The notes under the pieces: generated by a model
Databases searched by the model: none
The model's input: the letters and a program-made list of their open reading frames with translations, nothing else
Told to the model about the DNA's origin: nothing
DNA from: Bryobacterales bacterium
GTDB taxonomy: Bacteria; Acidobacteriota; Terriglobia; Bryobacterales; UBA6623
Direction: 5' to 3'
DNA: 64,000 nt
Assembly (NCBI GenBank): GCA_026713545.1
Contig: JAPOOG010000072.1
Coordinates: 1-64,000 of the forward strand
Shown: positions 36,078-44,502 of the stretch, piece after piece
Layout: each line of letters begins with the position of its first letter
Position numbering within the stretch: the first letter of the stretch is position 1
Translations under genes and position numbers: made by a program

Positions 36078-37460
36078 GTGCTGTTCCATCGCAATGATCC
36101 GAAGGCGCCGCCGCGGCATGAGCGGCGCGTGCTCGTCTATGCGCTCCTGGCGGGGTTTCCGGCCGTGGCGCTTTCGACCGCGCTGCTGTTCGCCAGCGAG
36201 TACAGCGACAAGACCCGCTGGACACTGATGATTCTCGTCGCCGCGGCGTGGATCGGGTTTTCTCTCGCCGTACGGCAGCAAGTCGTATTTCCGTTGCGAA
36301 CGCTTTCGAACCTGCTGGCGGCCTTGCGCGAGGGCGACTATTCGCAGCGGGCCCGGGCTGCGAAGGAAGACGTGCTGGGCGAAGTGATGAGTGAAGTTAA
36401 CCTGATGGGGCAGATGCTACGGGAGCAGCGCCTCAGCGCTCTGGAAGCAACGAACCTGCTCCAGAAGGTAATGCAGGAAATCAACGTGGCGGTCTTCGCT
36501 TTCGATGAAGAGAACCGCTTGCGTCTCGTCAACCAAGCGGGGACGAAACTCCTGGGAGCGCCCCAGGAGCGCCTGCTGGGCCGCACCGCCGGCGAACTTG
36601 ATCTGATGGATTGCCTCGCCAAGGACGCGCCACGGACTCTGCAGAAGACATTCGCCGGCGGGTCCGGGCGCTGGGGAATCGCTTGCACCGGGTTCCGCGA
36701 GCAAGGCGTGACGCATCGATTGCTTGTGCTGACGGATCTGACGCTCGAGTTGCGCGAGGAAGAACTACAGGCCTGGCAGCGGTTGGTCCGCGTTCTGAGC
36801 CATGAGCTGAACAATTCGCTGGCGCCGATCAAGTCGATAACCGGCAGTCTGCGGTCTCTTCTGCGCCGGCCGGCATCCGACCCGGATTGGCGACACGACA
36901 TGGAGCAGGGACTTGGCGCCATCGGGTCGCGCACCGAGGCTCTCGGCCGTTTCACCAGCGCCTATGCCCGGCTTGCCAAGCTTCCACCTCCGACTCTTGA
37001 ACCGGTAAACCTTCGTGATTGTGTCGAGAGGGTCGCCGAGATCGAGCGAACACCCGAGCTTCAGATCGAAGCAGGACCCGACCTGATGGTCGACGCCGAC
37101 GCGGCGCAGCTCGAGCAGTTGCTCATCAACCTCGTTCAGAACGCCGCCGAGGCTTCGGAACAGACGGGCAGGCGCATTCGGATCAGGTGGATCCGAAATG
37201 GAAAGGCGGCCTGCGTCGACGTGCTGGATGAAGGGCCGGGACTCTCGAGCGATGCGAACCTGTTTGTGCCTTTCTTTACGACCAAGCCTCATGGAACGGG
37301 CATCGGACTCGTGCTTTCCCGCAAGATCGCCGAGAACCACGGCGGCGGACTGACGCTTCGGAACCGCGAAGATCGCCCGGGCTGCATCGCCCGACTCGAG
37401 TTGCCGTTGCGCTCGGGTCATGATCAAGAGCCGGCCGAAGAGCAACTGACCTTGGAATGA
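36078..37460 (+). CDS. Membrane histidine kinase (NtrY-like)
   Basis: A 460-residue kinase starting at a GTG (36078) with an AAGGAAG site upstream. Two membrane segments (VYALLAGFPAVALSTALLFA; WTLMILVAAAWIGFSLAV) are followed by a HAMP-like segment (FPLRTLSNLLAALREGDYSQ), a PAS domain (NVAVFAFDEENRLRLVNQAG), the dimerisation box with His 242 in VLSHELNNSLAPIK, and an ATPase domain with QLLINLVQNAAEA, DEGPGLS and GTGIGLVLSRKIAENHGG. There is almost no periplasmic sensory domain between the membrane segments, so the signal may be sensed in the membrane or by the PAS domain. It pairs with the regulator immediately upstream. Confidence 0.93.
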   Translation: MLFHRNDPKAPPRHERRVLVYALLAGFPAVALSTALLFASEYSDKTRWTLMILVAAAWIGFSLAVRQQVVFPLRTLSNLLAALREGDYSQRARAAKEDVLGEVMSEVNLMGQMLREQRLSALEATNLLQKVMQEINVAVFAFDEENRLRLVNQAGTKLLGAPQERLLGRTAGELDLMDCLAKDAPRTLQKTFAGGSGRWGIACTGFREQGVTHRLLVLTDLTLELREEELQAWQRLVRVLSHELNNSLAPIKSITGSLRSLLRRPASDPDWRHDMEQGLGAIGSRTEALGRFTSAYARLAKLPPPTLEPVNLRDCVERVAEIERTPELQIEAGPDLMVDADAAQLEQLLINLVQNAAEASEQTGRRIRIRWIRNGKAACVDVLDEGPGLSSDANLFVPFFTTKPHGTGIGLVLSRKIAENHGGGLTLRNREDRPGCIARLELPLRSGHDQEPAEEQLTLE

Positions 37461-37483
37461 CTCGATCAACAAGCGGGCCTTAG

Positions 37484-39163
37484 TCAGCGCCCGACTCGGA
37501 TCTCGTCGGGGGTCAGGAAGCCGTCGGCGTCGGCGTCGATGGCATCGAATCGCCGGCTGAGCTGAGGCGGCGCCTCCTCTCTGCTGATTTTGCCGTCGCC
37601 GTCGGCATCGGAGCGCATCATCCTTGCCGCGCGGTCGCCGCCCCCTCGTCCGCCCATCCGCCCACGCATCGCGGCGAGCTCCTGTTCGTCCAAGAGCCCG
37701 TCTCCATTCGCATCGAGCTGCTCGAAACGCTCCTGCAAACGCGCTGGAACCTCATCGATGCTCAGCTTGCCGTCGCCGTCGGCATCACGCTGGATCCAGG
37801 CGCCGCGGCCTCTGCGCGAGGCTGCGCGCTGCATCATGGTCTCGATCTCGGACGGTTCGACGTAGCCGTCGCCATTCTCGTCCATGCGGTCGAATCGCCG
37901 GCGCATCGGCTCGGGGAGCTCCTCCGGCATGAGGCGGTCGTCGCCGTCGGTGTCCATCGCAAGCAGACGCTCGATCATCCCCTCCGGGTTGCCGAAGCCG
38001 CCCGGCCCAAACGGCCCTGCTCCCCTGCCGGGCCGGCCGCCGCGTCCGCGCCCGCGGCGGGGGCCGTCGCTGTTGAAGTCCATGCGGCGCGAGACGACGC
38101 GGCCGGCGTCGCGGTTCACGTTCCAGGAAATCAGATACTCCTGGGTGACCGGCCGGCACCACTGCTTCGTGCAAGCGAAGTACCGGATCTTCAGTCCCAG
38201 CGGCTCACGCGCTTCGTCGAGCTTCACGTCAACCAGAAACTCGCGCGGGTCGGCGTCGGCGTCCTCTTTCACATCCGGCCCCTTCATTCTTGTCGGAGAA
38301 ATCCCGATGCCTTCCGGCGGCGTCAACTCGACATCCATCGCCGGCGCACGGTTGTTCCAATACACGCCGTGGATCGGATCCGGCAGGATGGTCAAGTAGA
38401 GCTTCCCTTCCCCGGTGCTCAGCAGCTTCCGCTCGGCTTCGGCGCGCAGTTTCGCGTAGAACGGCTCGCTGGTCTTTTCCTGGCGGGGCTCGGTCCGCAA
38501 GGTGCGGAAGAACCCTTGCTTCCGGATGCGCGGAACCACCCCCGTCGGAGCATGATCCGGCGGGGGCTTGATCTTCATGTTCAGTTCCGCAACCTCGGTC
38601 GGGTTATCCACAGGCCCGACGAATTCCTCGAGATCTTTCCGAAGCTGCGACGGATTGCTCCACGCACGCACGCGCAGCACCTTGCCCTCGGGGTCGAGAA
38701 GATACTCGGAATTCGGCCGGTCTCCGATGGCGTGCCTGAGATCGTTCGTCATCGTGTCGGCGATCCAGGGAATCTCCGATCCCAAGGTGCGCCTGGCCTC
38801 CTGGATGTGCATCAGACGCTCTTCGAGCGTCAGCGGATTGACGTAGCCGTTCAGCTCCGGGTGCGCCAGGGCCTTGTAGAGATAGACGAACCGCACTCCT
38901 TTCGGCGAATAATCCCGATAGATGGTCTCCAACCTGGAGACGTTGCGGATGAACGGCGGTCAGGTCAAACAGCCGTTGACGATGACCGTGTACTTGCCCT
39001 TGAGGCTCCGTGTGTTGAATCTTTTGCCCGCGGCATCGTGGACGTCGATTTCCGGGAATGGATCTCCGGGGGCCAGCGGCATCGGACCGCGATTCTGGGC
39101 GGCCCCCGGCGCGGCCGTCAACAGCATTCCCAGCATGAGCGCCGCGAAATGAGAAGGTTTCAT
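37484..39163 (-). CDS. Candidate selenoprotein: deiodinase-like thioredoxin fold + DsbD-alpha-like domain + six EF-hands (in-frame UGA as Sec68)
   Basis: Reading from the ATG at 39163 gives a signal peptide (MKPSHFAALMLGMLLTAAPG), then YTVIVNGCLT, a TGA at 38962-38960 (codon 68), and in the same frame PPFIRNVSRLETIYRDY. GCLT-U-PPF followed by RFVYLYKALAHPE and PWIADTMTN closely follows the iodothyronine deiodinase pattern (SCT-U-P-F, then a VDTM-like motif). A SECIS-like hairpin lies 19-35 bases after the TGA. With Sec the protein has 559 residues and a C-x-x-U pair (Cys65/Sec68). Residues about 230-365 include ACTKQWCRPVTQEY, like the N-terminal domain of DsbD. Six EF-hand loops (such as DENGDGYVEPSEI and DADGDGKISREEA) fill about 404-555. 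It is probably secreted or periplasmic. Alternative: a pseudogene with a Cys-to-stop change. Confidence 0.75.
38925..38941 (-). promoter_or_regulatory. SECIS-like hairpin downstream of the in-frame UGA
   Basis: On the minus strand GTCTCC-AGGTT-GGAGAC forms a perfect 6-bp stem with a 5-base loop containing GGU. The loop starts 25 bases after the UGA, within the 16-37 base window known for bacterial SECIS elements, whose loop needs a G followed by U for SelB binding. The bases also encode VSRLET, so the element is inside the coding region, as is usual in bacteria. Confidence 0.7.
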
Positions 39164-39467
39164 CTTTGTGTGCGACCTCTCTCTTCTTGATAACAGCCAT
39201 TGGCTTGCATGGGTGTTAAACACAGGTAAAATTTCCCAGGCTTGCTGCGAAAGTACCTGGATTGGGGGGCAGGAGGTCTCTTGCCGAGCCAATAGGAGTC
39301 TTCCGGCGACTTTTTCCGCTTCTCAGCATCCATGATCCTGCGCTGCATCCGGCCCGGAAACTCACCCCGCCAGGTAAACCAACTCCCGCGGAATGCTCCG
39401 AGGACAAGCACAGGGCAGCAGATGGACATGGCTTGACATGATCTGCCTGATCTTCAATCCTGGTCAT
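39164..39467. other. Intergenic stretch with no supported feature
   Basis: This region lies between divergent genes and must contain the promoters of both the selenoprotein gene and the antitoxin gene. I see no clear -35/-10 pair. A minus-strand frame here has no recognisable similarity and is not called. Confidence 0.5.
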
Positions 39468-39707
39468 GTGGAAACCATCGACGCATCCGACTTCAAGGCC
39501 CGATGCCTGGCGATCCTCGATGGCGTGCAGGCTACCGGAGAGCGGGTGGTCATCCTGAAGAGCGGGCGGGCGGTGGCGGAACTACTTCCCGCAAGCCGAC
39601 CTCATGCCGAGTTCCCGCAGTTGGAACTCAAGAGGACCGTCATTGAGAGCGGCGACATCGTCGGGCCGGCGGTCCCGGAAGAACACTGGGAAAGCCTCGG
39701 GCGATGA
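39468..39707 (+). CDS. Phd/YefM-family antitoxin
   Basis: With a GTG start at 39468 the product is 79 residues. It begins ETIDASDFKARCLAILDGVQ after the start residue and continues GERVVILKSGRAVAELLP, the Phd/YefM DNA-binding domain pattern. The C-terminal tail, which neutralises the toxin, ends VPEEHWESLGR. The annotated start is the first residue of the conserved core; the open frame extends upstream without similarity. The expected PIN-type toxin gene follows in an ATGA overlap but is reduced to a fragment, so this antitoxin is probably an orphan, perhaps kept as a repressor or by chance. Confidence 0.78.
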   Translation: METIDASDFKARCLAILDGVQATGERVVILKSGRAVAELLPASRPHAEFPQLELKRTVIESGDIVGPAVPEEHWESLGR

Positions 39708-39726
39708 CGGCCCTGTCCGACTTCTT

Positions 39727-39840
39727 TCACGCGATCCGGCAGACCGAATCCTCGTTGCGACCGCCCGGGTACTCGGCGCGACGCTGTTGACGCAGGACCG
39801 CAGAATCGTCGATGCGGCACTGGTCAACACGTCACCCTGA
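39727..39840 (+). pseudogene. C-terminal fragment of a VapC-type PIN-domain toxin
   Basis: The frame reads LLSRDPADRILVATARVLGA then TLLTQDRRIVDAALV to a TGA, the typical end of PIN-domain ribonuclease toxins, including the conserved Asp of RDPADR. The N-terminal two thirds are missing: after the antitoxin stop only a few codons in another frame (reading FFHAIRQTE) precede it, which looks like the same toxin region in a shifted frame. The toxin should be inactive. Confidence 0.7.
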
Positions 39841-39942
39841 CCGCAGGTCGGAGAGCGCGACAGCCATGGGCCTCAGCAGCCGACGGCCCTGGCGCTCGGG
39901 CGCGGGCATCGACAATGAAGTCAGGGTCTTAGCACGGCTTCA

Positions 39943-41067
39943 TCACGCACCGCTCTCGGCCACTAGAAACTCGCGCACGCAATCCTCGTTGAGGGTCACG
40001 CCCAGTCCGGGCCGGTCGGGCACGGTGATCAGGCCATCCGAGTCAGCCTGCAACCGCTCGACCGCCAAGTCGTGGCGCAGCGGCGAATCCTCGACGCAGT
40101 CCTCGAAGATGAACGCGGAGGGCGCCGTGGCCAGCCAGTGCAGACAGGCCGCCACGCTGACGGGCGTCTTGTAGCAATGGTTCACGACTCGTCCCCCCGA
40201 GTCCTCGACCTGGCGGCGTATGACCTGGCCGTCGGTAAAACCGTTTCGCGCCAAGTCGACCTGATAGATGTCCAGGGCATGACGCTTGATCCAGGGATGG
40301 TAGGCCCAACGGCCGCACTCCCCCTCGCCGGCGGCAATGGGCACCGGCGAACGATCGCGCAGCCACACATAGCCGTCGAGATCATCCTGTGAAAGAGGCT
40401 CCTCGAGCCAGTCGATGTCGAACTCGGCAAACTGGCGCGCACGCCGCAGAGCGGTGCGGGAGTCCCAAACACAGCCGGCGTCTATGAGCACCGTATGGTC
40501 GCCGCAACCGGCGCGGGCGCCGCGGACCAGATCCAGGTCCACCGCTTCCGATGTCCCCATGGGCGCCCATCCGAACTTGACCGCCGTGTAACCGGCCTCG
40601 ATCCAGCGGCGTCCGATCTCGCTGGTTTCCGAACCGTCCCGGCCGAACAGGATGGACGCATAGGCGCGAATGCGGTCGTGCCGCTTGCCTCCGAGCAGTT
40701 GATGGACCGGGGCGCCGGCATGTTTTCCCTTCAGGTCCCACAGAGCCAGATCAACCCCGGCCATAGCCGTAATCGCGACGCCGCGCCTTCCGAAATAGAT
40801 GCAGCCGTGGTACATCTTGTCCCAGAGCCGTTCCGTGTCGAGAGGATCCTCGCCGATCAACAACTCGCGCAAGCCGCAGACCTCGGAATGACTGAAGGGT
40901 GCATCGATAACCGCCTGGGCCACTTCCGGGCTGGAATCGACTTCGCCGATACCCTCGAGGCCGGAATCGGTCCGGATGCGGACGAGCAGGGTATCCTGGG
41001 TGCCGGCAGTCTTGTCTTCCACTTGGCGCAGCCGCAGTATCTGAGTGATCACACGTTCAATCTTCAT
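39943..41067 (-). CDS. Mandelate racemase / muconate-lactonising enzyme family protein (enolase superfamily)
   Basis: A 374-residue enolase-superfamily enzyme starting MKIERVITQILRLRQVEDKT. The capping domain is followed by a TIM barrel with metal ligands in TVLIDAGCVWD (Asp), DIDWLEEPLS (Glu) and IAAGEGECG (Glu). The catalytic region on strand 2 reads TAVKFGW, with one Lys instead of the K-x-K pair, and RVVNHCYKTPVSVAACLHWL gives a His near the end. This residue set resembles sugar-acid dehydratases such as those acting on galactarate or related acids. The substrate cannot be told. It is transcribed away from the mobA/hexulose operon. Its proximity to a glycerate kinase and hexulose-phosphate genes is compatible with sugar-acid metabolism. 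Confidence 0.82.
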   Translation of the reverse strand: MKIERVITQILRLRQVEDKTAGTQDTLLVRIRTDSGLEGIGEVDSSPEVAQAVIDAPFSHSEVCGLRELLIGEDPLDTERLWDKMYHGCIYFGRRGVAITAMAGVDLALWDLKGKHAGAPVHQLLGGKRHDRIRAYASILFGRDGSETSEIGRRWIEAGYTAVKFGWAPMGTSEAVDLDLVRGARAGCGDHTVLIDAGCVWDSRTALRRARQFAEFDIDWLEEPLSQDDLDGYVWLRDRSPVPIAAGEGECGRWAYHPWIKRHALDIYQVDLARNGFTDGQVIRRQVEDSGGRVVNHCYKTPVSVAACLHWLATAPSAFIFEDCVEDSPLRHDLAVERLQADSDGLITVPDRPGLGVTLNEDCVREFLVAESGA

Positions 41068-41249
41068 TTTCAGGATGTTCTTTTGCCGGGCCGGAGGCCA
41101 CGGCTTGTGATAAGCCCAGGTACAAGCTTAACGAACCGGCAGAGGTTTTTTGCGGAGTGGTACGGACTCAGCGGAGGCTTGACAATCTGCAGTCATCTTC
41201 TCGTGAGAGGGCCGAACCGAGCCACCGTGGTACTATCGCCTCATTGCTG

Positions 41250-41849
41250 GTGGGAGGATACATCCTGGTTGGCGGGAAGAGCTCCCGCCTGGGGCAGGAC
41301 AAGGCGCTGCTGGAGATCGAGGGGCAGCCGCTTGCCGTCCGCATCGCCGCATGCATGCGGCCGGTGGTCGATTCGGTGACACTCGTCGGACCCGCGGCGA
41401 AGTACGGCCGGCTGGGTCCACGGGTCATTCCCGATGCGGTTGCGGATTTCGGGCCGCTGGGCGGGCTGCTGGCGGCGCTCGAGGACTCGACGCACAAGTG
41501 GAGCCTGATCGCGGCCTGTGATATGCCCTGCGTCACGACGGAACTGTTCCGGTCGCTCGTCGACCGGACGGCGGATTGCTCCGAAGACGTGGTGCTGCCC
41601 TATGACGGCGAGGGACGGCCTGAACCGCTTTGCGCCGCCTACCGATCGACCGCTCGGACCGCAGTCCGGAGGGCGGTCGCAAGCGGCGTACACAAAGTCA
41701 TGAGAGCGCTGGACGGTTTGAAGGTGTTGCGACTGATGCCCGCCGACTACGCGGCTGTCGACCCCGATGGCCGCGCTTTCACCAACCTGAATCACCCCGG
41801 CGATCTCGAACAGGCCGGCCTCGGCGGCAACAGCCGGCGGACGCGATGA
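41250..41849 (+). CDS. mobA: Molybdenum cofactor guanylyltransferase (MobA-like)
   Basis: The product of about 199 residues is a MobA-type nucleotidyltransferase: GGYILVGGKSSRLGQDKALL at the N-terminus (GTP-binding loop and Lys), VDSVTLVGP, VIPDAVADFGPLGGLLAALE, and the metal-binding Asp in LIAACDMPCV, ending FTNLNHPGDLEQ. It links GMP to molybdopterin to form the bis-MGD cofactor precursor. The start is uncertain: the open frame runs back to 41157; I place the start at the GTG at 41250 next to the conserved core, and TTG 41244 is possible. Its stop overlaps the radical SAM ATG (ATGA), so it leads a coupled operon. The link between Mo cofactor and hexulose enzymes is unclear. Confidence 0.85.
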   Translation: MGGYILVGGKSSRLGQDKALLEIEGQPLAVRIAACMRPVVDSVTLVGPAAKYGRLGPRVIPDAVADFGPLGGLLAALEDSTHKWSLIAACDMPCVTTELFRSLVDRTADCSEDVVLPYDGEGRPEPLCAAYRSTARTAVRRAVASGVHKVMRALDGLKVLRLMPADYAAVDPDGRAFTNLNHPGDLEQAGLGGNSRRTR

Positions 41850-43009
41850 ACGCTGCACGGACACGCTCTTTCCCGCCTCATCTCGTCCGCACGCGTTTGC
41901 GCACCCTCGGCGGCCGCCGCGTCACACCGCCGTTCCTCACTCTCTACGTGACGACGCGCTGCGACGAGCAGTGCATCCATTGCTACTACTGGGACGAGCT
42001 GAACCCCAAGCCGAACCGCGACTTCACTCTGGAAGAGTTCGACAAGACGCTCGCCTCGATGGGCGAAATCTTCAACCTCTTCATCGGCGGAGGCGAACCT
42101 TTCCTGCGCGCGGACTTGGCCGACATCCTGCTTGCCGCCGCCCGCCGGAACGACGTTGCGAACGTTTACGTTCCGACCAACGGCCAGCACACCGGGCGCA
42201 CGGTCGAGATTCTGGAAGAGACGCTGACAAAAGCACCGGCCATGCGCTTCCATCTGAACCTCAGCGTCGATCACGTCGACGAAGAGATCCATGACCGGAT
42301 TCGAGGCAAGACCCGGGGGCATCAGCGCCTGCTTGAAACGCTCGATGCGATCCGGCCGTTACGGAAGCGGTTCAGCAACCTGATCGTTCACACCCTGACG
42401 ACGGTGATGAAAGAGAACCAGAACCGCATCATGGAGATCTATGAAGAGCTGCAACGCCGCTTTCAGCCAGATGGAACTTCGTTCAACTATTGCCGCGGGC
42501 ATCCGCTCGAACCTGAGCAGACCGAAGTCGATCCGGCGATCTACCGGCGGCTGATGGATCGCATGGAGCAGGACTTCAAGGCGGGTCGCATCTCGCACGC
42601 CGGCCCAAGCGAGTACACCGGCGCGAACCACATCCTCGACCAGGAGGTTCGCCGTACCGTCGAGCGGACCGTAGTCCGGCAGCGGGCGCAGTTCTCGTGC
42701 GTGTCGGGGCGGCTGGCCGGCGTCATCTACAGCAACGGCGATGTGACCGAGTGCGAGATCAACAACTCGAAGCTCGGAAATCTGCGTGATGTGGACTACG
42801 ACTTCCGGCGTTTGTGGTTTACGGATGAGGCGCGCGAAGTGGCGCACAAGGCCGCGGACGGCTGCTTCTGCACCCACGAATGCGGACACTACGCTTCGAC
42901 GATCTATCGTTTCCCGAAAGTGGTGAAGATTGCGGCCAAGGCTTTGGCAGAGCGTCCCCGACTCGAAAAGGGCAACACGTTGGTCGAGCAGGATGGCCCG
43001 CAAACTTGA
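41846..43009 (+). CDS. Radical SAM protein with extra C-terminal Cys cluster
   Basis: A 387-residue radical SAM enzyme. The [4Fe-4S] AdoMet motif CDEQCIHCYY (C-x3-C-x2-C) is near residue 37, then FNLFIGGGEPFLRADL (GGE motif) and VYVPTNGQHT. The C-terminus has CVSGRLAGVIYSNGDVTECE and CFCTHECGHY, giving extra cysteines like a SPASM/twitch region that binds a second cluster. The reaction is unknown; such proteins often modify peptides or cofactors, and a role in maturing a partner enzyme is possible. It starts within the mobA stop (ATGA) and overlaps the next gene by 17 bases, so it belongs to a tightly coupled operon with hexulose-phosphate enzymes. Confidence 0.88.
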   Translation: MNAARTRSFPPHLVRTRLRTLGGRRVTPPFLTLYVTTRCDEQCIHCYYWDELNPKPNRDFTLEEFDKTLASMGEIFNLFIGGGEPFLRADLADILLAAARRNDVANVYVPTNGQHTGRTVEILEETLTKAPAMRFHLNLSVDHVDEEIHDRIRGKTRGHQRLLETLDAIRPLRKRFSNLIVHTLTTVMKENQNRIMEIYEELQRRFQPDGTSFNYCRGHPLEPEQTEVDPAIYRRLMDRMEQDFKAGRISHAGPSEYTGANHILDQEVRRTVERTVVRQRAQFSCVSGRLAGVIYSNGDVTECEINNSKLGNLRDVDYDFRRLWFTDEAREVAHKAADGCFCTHECGHYASTIYRFPKVVKIAAKALAERPRLEKGNTLVEQDGPQT

Positions 43010-43640
43010 GCTGCAGGTCGCTCTCGACTGCCTGAGGATCGAGGAAGCCCTGTGGCTGATGGAGCAGGTTCACCCGTACGTGGACATCGTCGAGATCGGC
43101 ACCCCACTGATCTTCGAAGCGGGCTTGGCGGCAGTCGAACAGATCAAGTCGCGATATCCGGACAAGAGCTGCGTTGCCGACCTCAAGATCATGGACGCCG
43201 GCGGGGTCGAGGCCAGCAGCGGCTTCAAGCGCGGCGCAGATATCGTAACCATACTCGGTGTCGCAGCCGACGTGACGTTTCAGGCGGCCCTGGAGGCCGC
43301 CGCGGACCACGGCGGCAAAGTGATGGCCGACCTGATCAATGCTCCCGACCCGATTCGCCGCTGTCGGGAACTCGAGCTGATCGGCGTTCCGATCCTCTGT
43401 CTGCACACCGCTTTCGATCGACAGGGCGTTCAAAAGGCCTATGCACAGCCGCTGGCCGAAGTGCGCCGGCAAACGACGTGCCGGCTTGCTGTCGCCGGAG
43501 GCATTACCCTCGATACCATGCCCGCGGTCATCCAGAACGGCGCCGACGTCGTCATCGTCGGCGGAGCCATTGCCCGCGACCCCAATCCCGGCGAAGCGGC
43601 CGCCGCGATGAAGCAACTCGCCGGGAGCCTGACATCGTGA
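42993..43640 (+). CDS. 3-hexulose-6-phosphate synthase
   Basis: A 215-residue protein starting MARKLELQVALDCLRIEEAL, of the orotidine-monophosphate-decarboxylase barrel superfamily. The active-site ADLKIMDAGG gives the D-x-K-x-x-D triad, and CRLAVAGGITLDTMP and VIVGGAIARDPNPGEAA complete the phosphate-binding end. Hexulose-phosphate synthase condenses formaldehyde and ribulose 5-phosphate, or works in reverse to make ribulose 5-phosphate. The isomerase that completes the ribulose monophosphate path follows with a GTGA overlap, which supports the call over the related 3-keto-L-gulonate-6-phosphate decarboxylase. A GAGCAGG site precedes the ATG inside the radical SAM gene. Confidence 0.87.
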   Translation: MARKLELQVALDCLRIEEALWLMEQVHPYVDIVEIGTPLIFEAGLAAVEQIKSRYPDKSCVADLKIMDAGGVEASSGFKRGADIVTILGVAADVTFQAALEAAADHGGKVMADLINAPDPIRRCRELELIGVPILCLHTAFDRQGVQKAYAQPLAEVRRQTTCRLAVAGGITLDTMPAVIQNGADVVIVGGAIARDPNPGEAAAAMKQLAGSLTS

Positions 43641-44203
43641 ATACCCTGAAAAGGACCCTGGCCGAGATGCAGGCGGAAATCCGCGATTGCCTCGATGCCG
43701 TGTCCGATCAAGCCGTCGAGCAGGCCGTCGAGGACATCCTGTCCGCCGGCAAGATCGTGCTTGCCGCCGCCGGCCGGAGCGGTGCGGCCCTGCGAGCCGG
43801 AGCGATCCGGCTCAGACACCTCGGCCTCGACGCCTACCTGAGCGGCGAGACATCGACTCCTCCCGTCGGTCCCGGCGACTTGCTGATCGCCGGTTCCGGC
43901 TCGGGACGCACGCAGAGCGTTCTCGCACAAGCCGGGAAGGCCCAACAAGCCGGCACGAGGCTGCTGCTGTTTACTATCGACCCGGCTTCGCCCCTTGCCG
44001 AGTCGGCAGACACGGTCGTAGTGATTCCCGCCTCCTCGCCGAAAGCCGAAGGTCCGGCTCAGGCCAAAACGTCCATTCAGCCCATGGCCTCACTGTTCGA
44101 ACAGTGCCTTTTCCTGTTGATGGATGCAATGGTGATCCTGCTGATGAAGCGGCTCGGAGCGACCTCCGAAGACATGTTCAAGCGCCACGCCAACCTGGAG
44201 TGA
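43637..44203 (+). CDS. 6-phospho-3-hexuloisomerase
   Basis: A 188-residue SIS-domain protein beginning at GTG 43637, overlapping the upstream stop as GTGA. The SIS core shows IVLAAAGRSGAALRAGAIRL (sugar-phosphate loop), LLIAGSGSGRTQSVLAQ and, near the end, QPMASLFEQCLFLLMDAMVI, as in PHI enzymes. It converts D-arabino-3-hexulose 6-phosphate to fructose 6-phosphate. Together with the synthase it provides the two key steps of the ribulose monophosphate pathway, used for formaldehyde detoxification or for making ribulose 5-phosphate. Positions 44204-44502 downstream are noncoding, with no clear terminator seen. Confidence 0.88.
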   Translation: MNTLKRTLAEMQAEIRDCLDAVSDQAVEQAVEDILSAGKIVLAAAGRSGAALRAGAIRLRHLGLDAYLSGETSTPPVGPGDLLIAGSGSGRTQSVLAQAGKAQQAGTRLLLFTIDPASPLAESADTVVVIPASSPKAEGPAQAKTSIQPMASLFEQCLFLLMDAMVILLMKRLGATSEDMFKRHANLE

Positions 44204-44502
44204 GCGATAAGGCCTAAGTGGCCGCATCGAGCAAGACACCATGAGATGTCCCTATATGAGTTCGCGCTCATCGTGACGAGCGCGCATAGCTCCATCGCGA
44301 TATGAGCCGGTAGCGAGAAAGCGGAGCCTCATGACTGCTCCGATGCCGCTGTTCCGACGGTGTTCGACTGCTCGAAGAAGGGATCGGACGGGGATCGATT
44401 TTGCGGATCACCTGCCCTGCGCAGCCGGACTTGAAGGCCGAATTCAGCGCCGTGCAGCGTGCTAGAGTGATGAGTCACCTCAGCCTTCACTTGCGCCTCG
44501 CC

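Noticed and set aside
38960..38962. Reading the TGA as a plain stop giving two separate genes
   Set aside because: The downstream part lacks a start with a ribosome-binding site, the two parts are halves of one fold in one frame, and a SECIS-like hairpin follows; the selenocysteine reading is preferred though unproven.
39160..39467. Minus-strand frames upstream of the selenoprotein gene
   Set aside because: They run into the gene's 5' region in other frames and show no known domain.
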